From Pontibacter sp. Tf4 (lineage in GTDB: Bacteria > Bacteroidota > Bacteroidia > Cytophagales > Hymenobacteraceae), in the NCBI RefSeq assembly GCF_014212495.1, contig NZ_JACKZC010000003.1:124001-188000 (forward strand): a stretch of 64,000 bases of DNA, read 5' to 3'. Below the pieces are notes generated by a model. The model saw only the letters and a list, made by a program, of their open reading frames with translations. It had not been told where the DNA came from and made no database searches. Both the position numbers and the translations under genes were made by a program. Each line of letters starts with the position of its first letter. Position 1 is the stretch's first letter. Positions 8,835-16,637 of this stretch are shown in pieces.

Positions 8835-9392
8835 ATGTTAGAGTTTATAAGCCAGCCGTGGCCCTGGTATGTATCGGGTATGGTCATCGCCCTGATCATG
8901 GCACTGCTGTTATTCTTTGGTAAGTCGTTTGGTTTTTCATCTAACCTGCGCGTGATATGTGCCGCCTGTGGAGCCGGTAAAAAAGTAGACTTCTTTGATT
9001 TTGACTGGCGTGCTCAGACCTGGAACCTGCTGTTCTTAGTTGGTGCCATCATAGGTGGGTTTATCGCTTCGGAATTTTTGTCAACCGGTGAGGTTGTACA
9101 GATCTCAAAAGCTACTATACAGGACTTAAACCAAATGGGTATTTCGGCACCGGAGGCATTGCAGCCAATGGAGATTTTCAGCCTGGAATCACTCTTCACG
9201 GTCAAAGGATTTTTGATCCTGCTTTCAGGTGGCTTCATGATCGGGTTTGGTTCGCGCTATGCCGGAGGCTGCACATCGGGGCACGCGATCAGTGGTTTAT
9301 CCAACCTGCAGTTACCATCGCTTATTGCCGTTATCGGCTTCTTTATCGGAGGTTTGATAACAACGTTCGTGCTGCTACCGCTTATCTTTTAA
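8835..9392 (+). CDS. YeeE/YedE family sulfur transporter, half-size protein 1
   Basis: 185 residues with about four to five membrane helices. The diagnostic motif SRYAGGCTSGHAISGLS contains the conserved Cys that in YeeE/TsuA contacts thiosulfate. Full-length YeeE has two such halves; here they are split over two genes, as in the PmpA/PmpB pairs of BigR-type sulfide operons. It acts in the inner membrane and probably moves thiosulfate or another sulfur species; direction is not known. Confidence 0.9.
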   Translation: MLEFISQPWPWYVSGMVIALIMALLLFFGKSFGFSSNLRVICAACGAGKKVDFFDFDWRAQTWNLLFLVGAIIGGFIASEFLSTGEVVQISKATIQDLNQMGISAPEALQPMEIFSLESLFTVKGFLILLSGGFMIGFGSRYAGGCTSGHAISGLSNLQLPSLIAVIGFFIGGLITTFVLLPLIF

Positions 9393-9420
9393 ATAATGAA
9401 TAATTAGTAATGAGTACTGA

Positions 9421-9442
9421 ATAATGTGGAGAGTATAATAAT
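9421..9442. repeat. Small hairpin in the AT-rich spacer between the two YeeE/YedE halves
   Basis: The 114-base spacer is AT-rich with repeated AATAATGA/TAATTAGT words; TGGAGA and TCTCCA around 9426-9447 can pair. No gene is seen. The two halves may still be cotranscribed. Confidence 0.35.
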
Positions 9443-9506
9443 CTCCACTAATCACTACACATCCCTAATTAGTCATTCATCATTAATCTTTAGTAATTAA
9501 TTCACC

Positions 9507-9920
9507 GTGAAAGGATTAAAATTTATACTTGCCGGCATTTTGTTCGGAATCGTGATGAGTAAGTCGGAAGCTATTTCGTGGTTCCGCATTCAGGAAATGT
9601 TCCGGTTCCAGTCTTTCCATATGTATGGCATTATTGGTACAGCCGTGGCGTTAGGCCTGCTCATTACATACATCATCAAAAAATACAACCTGCGTGATTA
9701 CCAGGGCAACCCGATCGTATTTACACCGAAAGAGAAGTCGGTTTCGCGCTACTTGCTGGGTGGTACCATCTTTGGGTTAGGATGGGCACTGACCGGTGCC
9801 TGTCCGGGACCTTTGTTCGTGAACTTAGGACATGGTTTCTGGGCATTTTTACTGGCAATAACCGGAGCTATAGTTGGCACCTTTACTTATGGTGTTGTAA
9901 AAGACAGACTACCGCATTAA
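9507..9920 (+). CDS. YeeE/YedE family sulfur transporter, half-size protein 2 (DUF6691-like)
   Basis: 137 residues with about four membrane helices. The motif LGWALTGACPGPLFVNLGHG has the conserved Cys of the second YeeE half. The start is GTG or the ATG-like context at 9507 (the frame reads VKGLKF after the initiator). Together with the preceding gene it would make one complete YeeE-type pore. Confidence 0.88.
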   Translation: MKGLKFILAGILFGIVMSKSEAISWFRIQEMFRFQSFHMYGIIGTAVALGLLITYIIKKYNLRDYQGNPIVFTPKEKSVSRYLLGGTIFGLGWALTGACPGPLFVNLGHGFWAFLLAITGAIVGTFTYGVVKDRLPH

Positions 9921-9966
9921 AAAATACTGGCTAAACTAATTGACATAATGGTGGCTGGAACGCGAT

Positions 9967-10098
9967 GTGATTCCGAAGTTTGCCGAAAAGGTTTTCGGTA
10001 TTGTAATGAATGTAGTGCTATCTTTGTTAAAGCTACCTGACTATTTACATATTCAAGTAAAGTTTAACCGTCTGCGCTTTTTCTGGCAGAAACAATAG
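9967..10098 (+). CDS. Possible small protein or gene remnant, 43 residues
   Basis: From a GTG at 9967 the frame reads VIPKFAEKVFGIVMN, a hydrophobic VVLSLLKLP and a basic/aromatic end up to TAG at 10098. The frame is open back to a TAA at 9946 with the residues WWLERD before the GTG. The composition is protein-like, with an amphipathic helix and a basic aromatic tail, but the start is weak and I do not recognise a family. It could be a small membrane-associated protein of the sulfur block or the C-terminal remnant of a lost gene. Confidence 0.3.
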   Translation: MIPKFAEKVFGIVMNVVLSLLKLPDYLHIQVKFNRLRFFWQKQ

Positions 10099-10110
10099 CG
10101 CCTTAAAAAT

Positions 10111-10470
10111 ATGCGAAACTACCTGCTGTTATTTGTAAGCTTCACACTACTGCTCTTCACAATGCCGAAGAGTAACAGTTTGCGAAGCTTTACACAGCAG
10201 GCAGCGCTGAAAAAGGACTGCAAATACAGCAGGTTTTCGGGCAAAAGAACCTGTACTAAAAAATGCCTCAGGCATCATCCACTTTCCGGTCAGCAGAGCA
10301 ATGCAGGTATCGCTTCAGATTGCAGCCAGCAGGTGTTTGCAATCGTTCAGGAGCAGCAATCCGCGTCTGACAAAACGTCTACAACTATACGTAGCTACAG
10401 GCTTCCCCATATCCGGAAGTACCTTTCTCCCACTATCGAGTACGACCCTGAGCCTCCCCGGCTTTCTTAA
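10111..10470 (+). CDS. Small secreted Cys/Lys-rich protein of unknown function
   Basis: 119 residues. A clear N-terminal hydrophobic signal (YLLLFVSFTLLLF) is followed by a basic part with Cys-containing motifs KKDCKYSRFSGKRTCTKKC and one more Cys (SDCSQQ). The protein ends in YDPEPPRLS, a Pro-rich ending like that of short periplasmic proteins found beside metal or stress genes in Bacteroidota. Four Cys in the exported part could form disulfides or bind metal. It lies between the YeeE/YedE pair and the TlpA-like thioredoxin, which could act on its Cys. Function unknown. Confidence 0.6.
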   Translation: MRNYLLLFVSFTLLLFTMPKSNSLRSFTQQAALKKDCKYSRFSGKRTCTKKCLRHHPLSGQQSNAGIASDCSQQVFAIVQEQQSASDKTSTTIRSYRLPHIRKYLSPTIEYDPEPPRLS

Positions 10471-10688
10471 ACTATAGTTTACCTATAGCAGTTAACAGCT
10501 TGCTTGTTTAGAGTTACAACTGTTAATGCCAAACCTATGCTAAGCCAATAAGTGTGGCTATAGGTTTGACCTGTCGGACAAATGATTTATTAAAATACCA
10601 GATTTGGTGCTGCCTTGCCGGGGCAGCCCGAACAAAACGATGGCTGGTTAAAGCCACGCTATCTGATTCCTAAAAAATACATGACATC

Positions 10689-11324
10689 ATGAACAAGAAG
10701 AAATTTTCGATAAAAGACATACCGGGCTGGGCAGTGATGCTTGGCGTATTCGGGATTCTATACTTAACAGGTTTACATACAGAGGCCATCGGACAGGTGC
10801 AGCGCATGCTGCTGGCAACCGGTATTAAAAATGCGGATGTACCGGAAACACTGCAAAACCCGGATGCAACCGCAGTGGTAGAGGCCGCTGCCGTGGCCAA
10901 TACCCAAATGGCCGGAGCCGGTTTCAGGATGGTGGACCTGGAGGGCAACCAGGTAACATTTGAAAGCCTGAAAGGGAAAGTGGTATTTCTCAACATCTGG
11001 GCAACCTGGTGTCCGCCCTGCATCGCCGAAATGCCGAATATTCAGTCCTTATACGACAAGGTAGGTTCTGATAAGATTGCCTTTGTAATGCTGAGCGTGG
11101 ACGAAGGCGGTATGGAGAAGGTGAAGAAATTTATCGACAAGAAAAAGTACACCTTCCCGGTCTACATGCCTGCCAGCAATTTCCCGCAGGAGTTCTACTC
11201 CAATGCCATTCCAACAACCTTCATCATCTCGCCCGAAGGCAAGATCATTGCCAAGCAGGAAGGCATGGCCGATTACGATACACCGGAAGTAGCAGAATTC
11301 TTAAAGAATATGGTCAGAAATTAA
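10689..11324 (+). CDS. TlpA-like membrane-anchored thioredoxin
   Basis: 211 residues. Residues ~13-30 are an N-terminal membrane anchor, then a ~45-residue linker and a thioredoxin fold with WCPPC (Cys108, Cys111) in ATWCPPCIAEMP and the cis-proline loop IPTTFI. Proteins of this class are anchored in the inner membrane with the domain in the periplasm, where they reduce disulfides, for example in cytochrome c maturation. The preceding exported Cys protein is a possible client. The gene has its own strong terminator. Confidence 0.9.
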   Translation: MNKKKFSIKDIPGWAVMLGVFGILYLTGLHTEAIGQVQRMLLATGIKNADVPETLQNPDATAVVEAAAVANTQMAGAGFRMVDLEGNQVTFESLKGKVVFLNIWATWCPPCIAEMPNIQSLYDKVGSDKIAFVMLSVDEGGMEKVKKFIDKKKYTFPVYMPASNFPQEFYSNAIPTTFIISPEGKIIAKQEGMADYDTPEVAEFLKNMVRN

Positions 11325-11332
11325 AAACCTGC

Positions 11333-11370
11333 ATGAAGCTGCCTGATCAATACGGGCAGCTTCATTTTTT
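11333..11370 (+). terminator. Intrinsic terminator after the TlpA-like gene
   Basis: Eleven-base stem ATGAAGCTGCC / GGCAGCTTCAT (11333-11343 with 11355-11365) followed by TTTTT. Confidence 0.88.
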
Positions 11371-11729
11371 ACGAGGGTCTGACTACCTGCAGTAAACAGA
11401 TGCTGACGCGGTGGTAATGAAGTTACAAATGGCCTCTTATAAGAGGTACTTCCGTACTTGGTAGTGAGGCTCTCACTGAGAGAACAATTAACAGTTTCGC
11501 CCAGATCGTGTAACCTTTTATGCTTGCTTATAAGTAGAGTACAGGGCTATAGTTGCAGCTGTTTATAAACTGCATTGAAAGCAACTATAGCTTCAAAACA
11601 AACACCGCCGGTAAAGCCCTCTATTTTTAAAACATTATCAAAAAATTGTGATGCTTAGCTGTTAGAGTTACCTTCGCAAATATTCGATACTAACTATACA
11701 CATATCTGCTAAAACAAAGCTATTAGCCT
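11371..11729. other. Intergenic region upstream of the stressosome operon
   Basis: About 360 bases with no convincing gene. It has several CTATAG-containing words (around 11550 and 11583) and should hold the stressosome promoter, but I cannot assign a full -33/-7 pair. Confidence 0.5.
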
Positions 11730-12605
11730 ATGAACCCAACAGCGCAATTGCTCAAAAAAAAGAAGAAGGCCATCCTTGAGAACTGGATGCAAAACCAGTT
11801 GGCAGATGAGTCGCTACGCGAAGACCTGATATCGAACGATGACCTTCGCCGTCAGTCAGAAGAATTGTTGAACGGTCTGCTTTCAGCCATTGAAAAAGGC
11901 AATTTCGATGATATCTACGCAAATGAATTTGAGCAGGTAACGGATATACTGAGCGATATTTCGGTAACGCGTGCTCGCCAGGGCTTTACCCCGTGCGAAA
12001 CAACCCTGTATGTACTGAGTCTGAAAATTGCGCTTACCGATGTACTGGAGAAAGAGCGCCGTGATCAGCCGGAGTTGCTGTACAAAGAAGTGCTGCAGAT
12101 TAACAGATTGCTGGATAGCCTGAGCATACTGACCTTCGAAACGTATTTAAGAGGTCGCGAAGAAGTTATTTTACGCCAGACCGATGAGATTAACGAAATC
12201 TCTACGCCGGTAATCCGGGTGTGGGATGGCATTCTGGCCCTGCCAATTATCGGTACCCTGGACAGCTCGCGCACGCAGGTTGTAATGGAAAACCTGTTAC
12301 AGGAAATTGTAAATACCGGCAGCAGCATTGCCATTTTAGACATATCAGGTGTACCTGCCGTCGATTCATTAGTAGCGCAGCACCTGATCAAAACAGTGAG
12401 CGCCACCCGCCTGATGGGAGCAGAATGTATCATCTCCGGTATCCGTGCCGAAATTGCGCAAACTATAGTTCACCTGGGCATCGATCTGTCGAACGTTAAA
12501 ACAAAAGCTACGCTGGCAAGTGCCCTGCTGCTGGCGTTTAACATGCTCGCCCTCGAGGTAAAACCTAAAAAAACAACCGTTAATACTAACCGCATTATAA
12601 AATAA
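11730..12605 (+). CDS. rsbR: RsbR-like stressosome scaffold/sensor with STAS domain
   Basis: 291 residues. The N-terminal ~150 residues form an RsbR_N-like helical (globin-like) sensor module; residues ~165-280 are a STAS domain closely resembling Bacillus RsbRA. The phosphorylation positions are visible: Ser213 in PAVDSLVAQ (a Thr in RsbRA) and Thr245 in AQTIVHLGIDL. RsbR proteins form the stressosome core with RsbS and are phosphorylated by RsbT to release it. First gene of a five-gene operon. An AACTATAGTT palindrome (12461-12470) covers the codons around Thr245. Confidence 0.93.
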   Translation: MNPTAQLLKKKKKAILENWMQNQLADESLREDLISNDDLRRQSEELLNGLLSAIEKGNFDDIYANEFEQVTDILSDISVTRARQGFTPCETTLYVLSLKIALTDVLEKERRDQPELLYKEVLQINRLLDSLSILTFETYLRGREEVILRQTDEINEISTPVIRVWDGILALPIIGTLDSSRTQVVMENLLQEIVNTGSSIAILDISGVPAVDSLVAQHLIKTVSATRLMGAECIISGIRAEIAQTIVHLGIDLSNVKTKATLASALLLAFNMLALEVKPKKTTVNTNRIIK

Positions 12606-12609
12606 CAGC

Positions 12610-13023
12610 ATGGAACGGATTCCTATTTTAAAGATGGGCCCCTTCCTGCTGGTAACTATACAGGTAGACCTTTACGACAGGCTGGCCCTGAACCTGGAGA
12701 ACGACCTGATCAATATGGTTAGCAAAACCGGTGCCCGCGGCGTGCTTATTGATATTTCTGCCGTAAACATAGTTGACTCCTTTATGGGCCGCATTCTGGG
12801 CAATATCGCCTCGATGTCGCGCATCATGGATGCCGAAACAGTAGTAGTGGGCATGCAGCCTGCTGTTGCCATTACCCTGGTAGAGCTGGGCCTTACCTTG
12901 CAGGGCGTACACACGGCTCTGAACGTAGAGAAAGGCATGGAGCTACTTTATGATAAAACAGATATTTTAACCGAGCAAGCAGAGGAAGATAACGACGGGG
13001 AGACTGATGATCACGATGACTAA
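12610..13023 (+). CDS. rsbS: RsbS-like STAS domain protein
   Basis: 137 residues: one STAS domain with the phosphoacceptor Ser57 in NIVDSFMGRIL, as in RsbS, and an unusual acidic C-terminal tail (EQAEEDNDGETDDHDD). RsbS is the part of the stressosome that holds RsbT until phosphorylated. It starts 4 bases after rsbR and overlaps rsbT by 17 bases, so translation of the three is coupled. Confidence 0.93.
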   Translation: MERIPILKMGPFLLVTIQVDLYDRLALNLENDLINMVSKTGARGVLIDISAVNIVDSFMGRILGNIASMSRIMDAETVVVGMQPAVAITLVELGLTLQGVHTALNVEKGMELLYDKTDILTEQAEEDNDGETDDHDD

Positions 13024-13420
13024 AGACACGATGCAGATCGTGCGTGAGCAGGACGTTGTACCTTTCCGGAACCGGGTGCGTGAGCTGAGCACAAAAATAG
13101 GGATGAGCCTGGTAAACCAGACCAAGCTCATAACAGCAGCCAGCGAGCTTGTCCGGAACATGCTAAAGTATGCCAACGGCGGAAAAATTATCCTCGAAAT
13201 AATCAGCAAAAACGGCCAGACAGGCGTAAGATTAACTTTTGTAGACGAAGGCCCCGGCATCGAGAACATCCCGCAGGCAATGCAGGATGGCTTTTCGACG
13301 GGCCGCAGCCTCGGGTTGGGCTTACCGGGTGCCAAGCGCCTTGTAAACGAATTCGATATAAAGAGCAAGGTTGGCTCGGGTACAACAGTTACGGTTACTC
13401 ACTGGAAAAATGGACGTTAA
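13007..13420 (+). CDS. rsbT: RsbT-like anti-sigma factor family serine kinase
   Basis: 137 residues, a single GHKL ATPase/kinase domain. N-box ELVRNMLKYANGG, G1 box DEGPGIENI, and GRSLGLGLPGAKRL are all present. RsbT phosphorylates RsbR and RsbS and then leaves the stressosome to switch on a downstream partner. In Bacillus the partner is the RsbU phosphatase; here a PP2C phosphatase and a histidine kinase follow instead. Overlaps both neighbours. Confidence 0.93.
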   Translation: MITMTKDTMQIVREQDVVPFRNRVRELSTKIGMSLVNQTKLITAASELVRNMLKYANGGKIILEIISKNGQTGVRLTFVDEGPGIENIPQAMQDGFSTGRSLGLGLPGAKRLVNEFDIKSKVGSGTTVTVTHWKNGR

Positions 13421-14441
13421 GCACCACCAACGTTTTATACTGTCAGACAGAAGTTTTGCAAATATTGTAAAACGTGATATTGCCCGCCTGGCCGAGAGCT
13501 ATGGCTTCTCCCCTGCCGAAGTAGGGCGCATTAACATTGTGGTGTCGGAGATGGCAACCAATCTGCATAAGCACGCCCCGCAAGGGGGCGAAATGCTGGT
13601 AAAATACACCCACGATAACGCCCTTGAAATACTGTGCCTGGATAACGGCCCGGGCATGAAGGACCCGCAGCGAATGCTGAAAGATGGCAACTCTACCGCT
13701 GGCACAGCCGGCGAAGGTCTGGGAGCCATTGTGCGGCAGTCGCATGTGTTTGATATGTTCTCTTCCTCGGGGTGCGGCACGGTCTTGCTTTCCCGCATCT
13801 ATAAAGGACAGGCTGAAGCCCCACGTATTTCCGGTAGTTTTGATGTAGGTGCCCTGCTGGTACCTAAAATGAACGAACAGTTTTGCGGCGATGGCTTTGC
13901 TATGATCGAAAATGGGCGCACCTGTTACCTGATAGCCCTGGATGGTCTCGGACATGGTTCCGCCGCCGAAGATGCCAGCACAGAGGCCGCACATTACTTT
14001 CTGGAGAACTATAGTTCAGACCCGGCCAGCAACCTCCGGGGTATTCACACAGCGATCCGTAAAACACGCGGCGCCGTAGGAACTATAGTACAGATCAGCC
14101 TGGCGCAGAACAAAATGAGGTACTGTGGTATTGGTAACATAGCAGGTAAGGTTTACACTCCTGATGGGGCTGCTATAGTTAATTCATCCAGCAAAAACAT
14201 TATCTCCTATAATGGAATTCTGGGCCATAACATACCAACTACACTTAATACCCAGGTAATGGACTGGGAAAAAAACAAGTTGCTCATACTCCACTCCGAT
14301 GGTATTCTTTCGCGCAGCGACCTGAGCAAATACCCTAACCTGCACCGCCACGATGTAAGTATCATTGCAGCTGTGCTTTACCGCGACTTCCGTCGTGAAA
14401 CTGATGATGCCCTTGTAGTTGTTGCCCGTTCAAGAAATTAA
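13410..14441 (+). CDS. RsbX-like PP2C phosphatase with N-terminal HATPase domain
   Basis: 343 residues from the ATG at 13410, which overlaps the rsbT stop; an upstream in-frame TTG is rejected. Residues ~5-135 are another GHKL ATPase module (VVSEMATNLHKHA, LDNGPGMKD, GEGLGAI). Residues ~150-343 are a SpoIIE/RsbX-type PP2C phosphatase: the metal-binding IALDGLGHGSAAEDAS motif, then GNIAGKV and LLILHSDGILS with a second metal Asp. RsbX dephosphorylates RsbR and RsbS to reset the stressosome. The fusion with an ATPase module is the form known from non-Firmicute stressosome clusters. Confidence 0.88.
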   Translation: MDVKHHQRFILSDRSFANIVKRDIARLAESYGFSPAEVGRINIVVSEMATNLHKHAPQGGEMLVKYTHDNALEILCLDNGPGMKDPQRMLKDGNSTAGTAGEGLGAIVRQSHVFDMFSSSGCGTVLLSRIYKGQAEAPRISGSFDVGALLVPKMNEQFCGDGFAMIENGRTCYLIALDGLGHGSAAEDASTEAAHYFLENYSSDPASNLRGIHTAIRKTRGAVGTIVQISLAQNKMRYCGIGNIAGKVYTPDGAAIVNSSSKNIISYNGILGHNIPTTLNTQVMDWEKNKLLILHSDGILSRSDLSKYPNLHRHDVSIIAAVLYRDFRRETDDALVVVARSRN

Positions 14442-14452
14442 GTGCAGACCAC

Positions 14453-15793
14453 ATGCCACGAAGTATTCTCAAGATTAACATTGCAAACGAGCTGGATGTA
14501 GTGCTGGCTTACAAACGGGCAAAACAGCTCTCCGAAAAGCTGGGCATTACCATTGCCAACCAGACCAAGTTTGCCACAGCTGTTTCTGAAATTTGCCGGA
14601 ACGTGGTGGAGCATGTAGGCAACGGAACTATAGTTTTTAATTTACCCGAAGAGCATGGCGTAAAATACATCGAGGCGGTAGTCAGTGACCGTGGCCGTGG
14701 CATCGGCAACATCGATTACCTGCTGAAACAGCATAAAGGCAGCTCTACAATGAAAGGCTCCGGATTGGCTAACTCGCGCAAGCTGGTTGATTTTTTTACC
14801 ATTGAGAGTGAGTTTGAAAAAGGTACCCGGGTTACCCTGCGCCAGCGCCTGCAGCACAATGCTCCACCTGTAACCAAAGCCATCGCCGAGTCCTGGACCT
14901 ACGAGTTTGATACGGACAGCGTGTCGCCTTATGCAGAGATAAAGCGCCAGAACATGCAATTGCTGGAAGTGCTGGACCAGCTGCGCGAACGTAACGAAGT
15001 TGCCGAACAACAGCTGCAGGAGATCAGCAGGCTGAACGAACAGCTACAGCAGAATAACCAGGAAATACAGGTACTGTTACAGGAGCGCGAACAACAGAAC
15101 GAACGATTGCAGGAGATAAACAAGGAGCTCGACACGTTTGCCCACACCGTGTCTCATGACCTGCGTGCCCCTTTACAGAACATAGACGGCCTTGCCCGCG
15201 CCATGCAGGATTACCTGGAAAGTAACCGACTGGACGATGTAAAGGAACTGCTACCGTTGCTGCACAAGCAAACAACCCGCATGGACCAGTTTATCATGAG
15301 TATCCTTTCGTACTCGCTGGCGGGCAGCAGAAACATTGCCAAATCAAAAGTAGACCTGCTTGAGGTACTGCGCGAAATAAAAGGCCTGTTAAGAGTGCCG
15401 GAGCATGTTCAGATCCTTTTTCCGGCTACTACTTTTACACTTACCACCGAAGTCATTCTGCTGCACCAGGTTTTCAGCAACCTGATCGGCAATGCCATTA
15501 AGTACCACGACATGCAGCAGGGCGCCACCATCTCTGTTTCGTTTAACATTCAGCACGACTGGGTATTGTTTACAGTAGAAGATAATGGCCCGGGGATACC
15601 AGACGCTTTACACACCAATATCTTTAACATGTACTTTACGGTAAACAAAGCTACAGCCGGCACTGGCTTAGGACTGGCCATCGTTAAAAAGATAATAACA
15701 GGTAAAGGCGGGAAAATATGGGTAGAATCAAAAGGGCGGGGTTCACGCTTTACTTTTACCTGGCCTGCCGCCGAACTTACTCCCTTGGTTTAA
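14453..15793 (+). CDS. RsbT-like domain fused to a sensor histidine kinase
   Basis: 446 residues. Residues ~5-135 are a full RsbT-like GHKL module (EICRNVVEHVGNG, SDRGRGIGNI, GSGLANSRKL). Residues ~160-228 are a Gln/Glu-rich coiled coil. Then comes a HisKA domain with His235 in FAHTVSHDLRAPLQNI and a HATPase_c domain with NLIGNAIKYH, EDNGPGIPD and GTGLGLAIVKK. So a stressosome-type switch kinase is joined through a coiled coil to a two-component kinase. The protein has no membrane segment and should be cytoplasmic. The likely phosphoacceptor is the single-domain response regulator transcribed toward it at 15844-16263. Confidence 0.9.
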   Translation: MPRSILKINIANELDVVLAYKRAKQLSEKLGITIANQTKFATAVSEICRNVVEHVGNGTIVFNLPEEHGVKYIEAVVSDRGRGIGNIDYLLKQHKGSSTMKGSGLANSRKLVDFFTIESEFEKGTRVTLRQRLQHNAPPVTKAIAESWTYEFDTDSVSPYAEIKRQNMQLLEVLDQLRERNEVAEQQLQEISRLNEQLQQNNQEIQVLLQEREQQNERLQEINKELDTFAHTVSHDLRAPLQNIDGLARAMQDYLESNRLDDVKELLPLLHKQTTRMDQFIMSILSYSLAGSRNIAKSKVDLLEVLREIKGLLRVPEHVQILFPATTFTLTTEVILLHQVFSNLIGNAIKYHDMQQGATISVSFNIQHDWVLFTVEDNGPGIPDALHTNIFNMYFTVNKATAGTGLGLAIVKKIITGKGGKIWVESKGRGSRFTFTWPAAELTPLV

Positions 15794-15804
15794 ACTATAG
15801 GAAT

Positions 15805-15840
15805 AAAAAAAGCCTGATCCGAAAGATCAGGCTTCTCTTT
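15805..15840. terminator. Bidirectional terminator between histidine kinase and response regulator
   Basis: Stem AGCCTGATC / GATCAGGCT (15811-15819 with 15825-15833), A-run on the left and T-rich right side, between convergent genes. Confidence 0.88.
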
Positions 15841-15843
15841 TGA

Positions 15844-16263
15844 TTATCTGCTTTTGGAGAAAAACTCCTGCAATACTTCCTGTACGTCGTGTTTGGTAAG
15901 GGTTTTGGAGTAGTGTTTTTTAACCCGGTTATAGTTCTTCAAGCGCTCCAGATCGTAAAAACTGGCCGAAGAAGTAAGCATCATAATGATGACATGATCT
16001 TTAGAGTCCAGGTTACGGCTGTGATATTCTTCCAGGAACGAGAACCCGTCCATTACCGGCATCTTGATATCCAGGAATATAAGATCCGGGCAGATATTTT
16101 CTGATGCACCATCTTCACTGCACGCATCAGTCAGGTACTCAATTGCTTCTTTACCATTCGTGCAAACCTTAATCTGCCTGGCTACCTGCATTTCTTCCAG
16201 CAAGCGTTTATTCAAAATGTTAGTGGTCTCGTCATCGTCTACTAACAATATTAAATCAAGCAT
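15844..16263 (-). CDS. Single-domain response regulator
   Basis: 139 residues: a receiver domain only. Acidic pocket DDDE at residues 9-12, phosphoacceptor Asp65 in FLDIKMP, Thr97/Ser98 in MLTSS, and Lys120 in HYSKTL (the usual K-P is K-T). No output domain, so it signals by protein contact or relays phosphate. Convergent with the RsbT-histidine kinase fusion, its probable kinase. Confidence 0.92.
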   Translation of the reverse strand: MLDLILLVDDDETTNILNKRLLEEMQVARQIKVCTNGKEAIEYLTDACSEDGASENICPDLIFLDIKMPVMDGFSFLEEYHSRNLDSKDHVIIMMLTSSASFYDLERLKNYNRVKKHYSKTLTKHDVQEVLQEFFSKSR

Positions 16264-16535
16264 CTTTCAGGTTTTAGAAATAATACAATCAACTCACATA
16301 CAGCTATAGTTTATAGCTGTTTTTCAGTTACAAATATCTTACTTAGTTTTAGATTTTCAAAATGTATAACACCTCTTAAACTGCATCAACATTACTGCAT
16401 GGGCAGAAATTGAGGAAGAATTAAAATCATTGATCAACCTACTGCGAATCTGGACAATACGTTCCTCCTTGCGTAGGAAGCAGGCATTATACTATAGCAG
16501 GTAAACTCTAGTGCTGTTACATTTAATTGTATGTT
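16264..16535. other. Upstream region of the response regulator
   Basis: About 270 bases without a gene. It should hold the minus-strand promoter of the response regulator; CTATAG words lie near 16305 and 16493. Confidence 0.45.
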
Positions 16536-16570
16536 AAAAGGCCGCACTGCAGTAAACAGAGCGGCCTTTT
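16536..16570. terminator. Terminator of the acetyl-CoA synthetase gene
   Basis: Stem AAAAGGCCGC / GCGGCCTTTT (16536-16545 with 16561-16570), read on the minus strand after the stop at 16638; symmetrical enough to work both ways. Confidence 0.85.
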
Positions 16571-16637
16571 ATAGTTCTATAACCCTACGCTATAGTTGGC
16601 TTTCGGGTATTTTAGTGGAATGGGTACTTCAGGAGAG

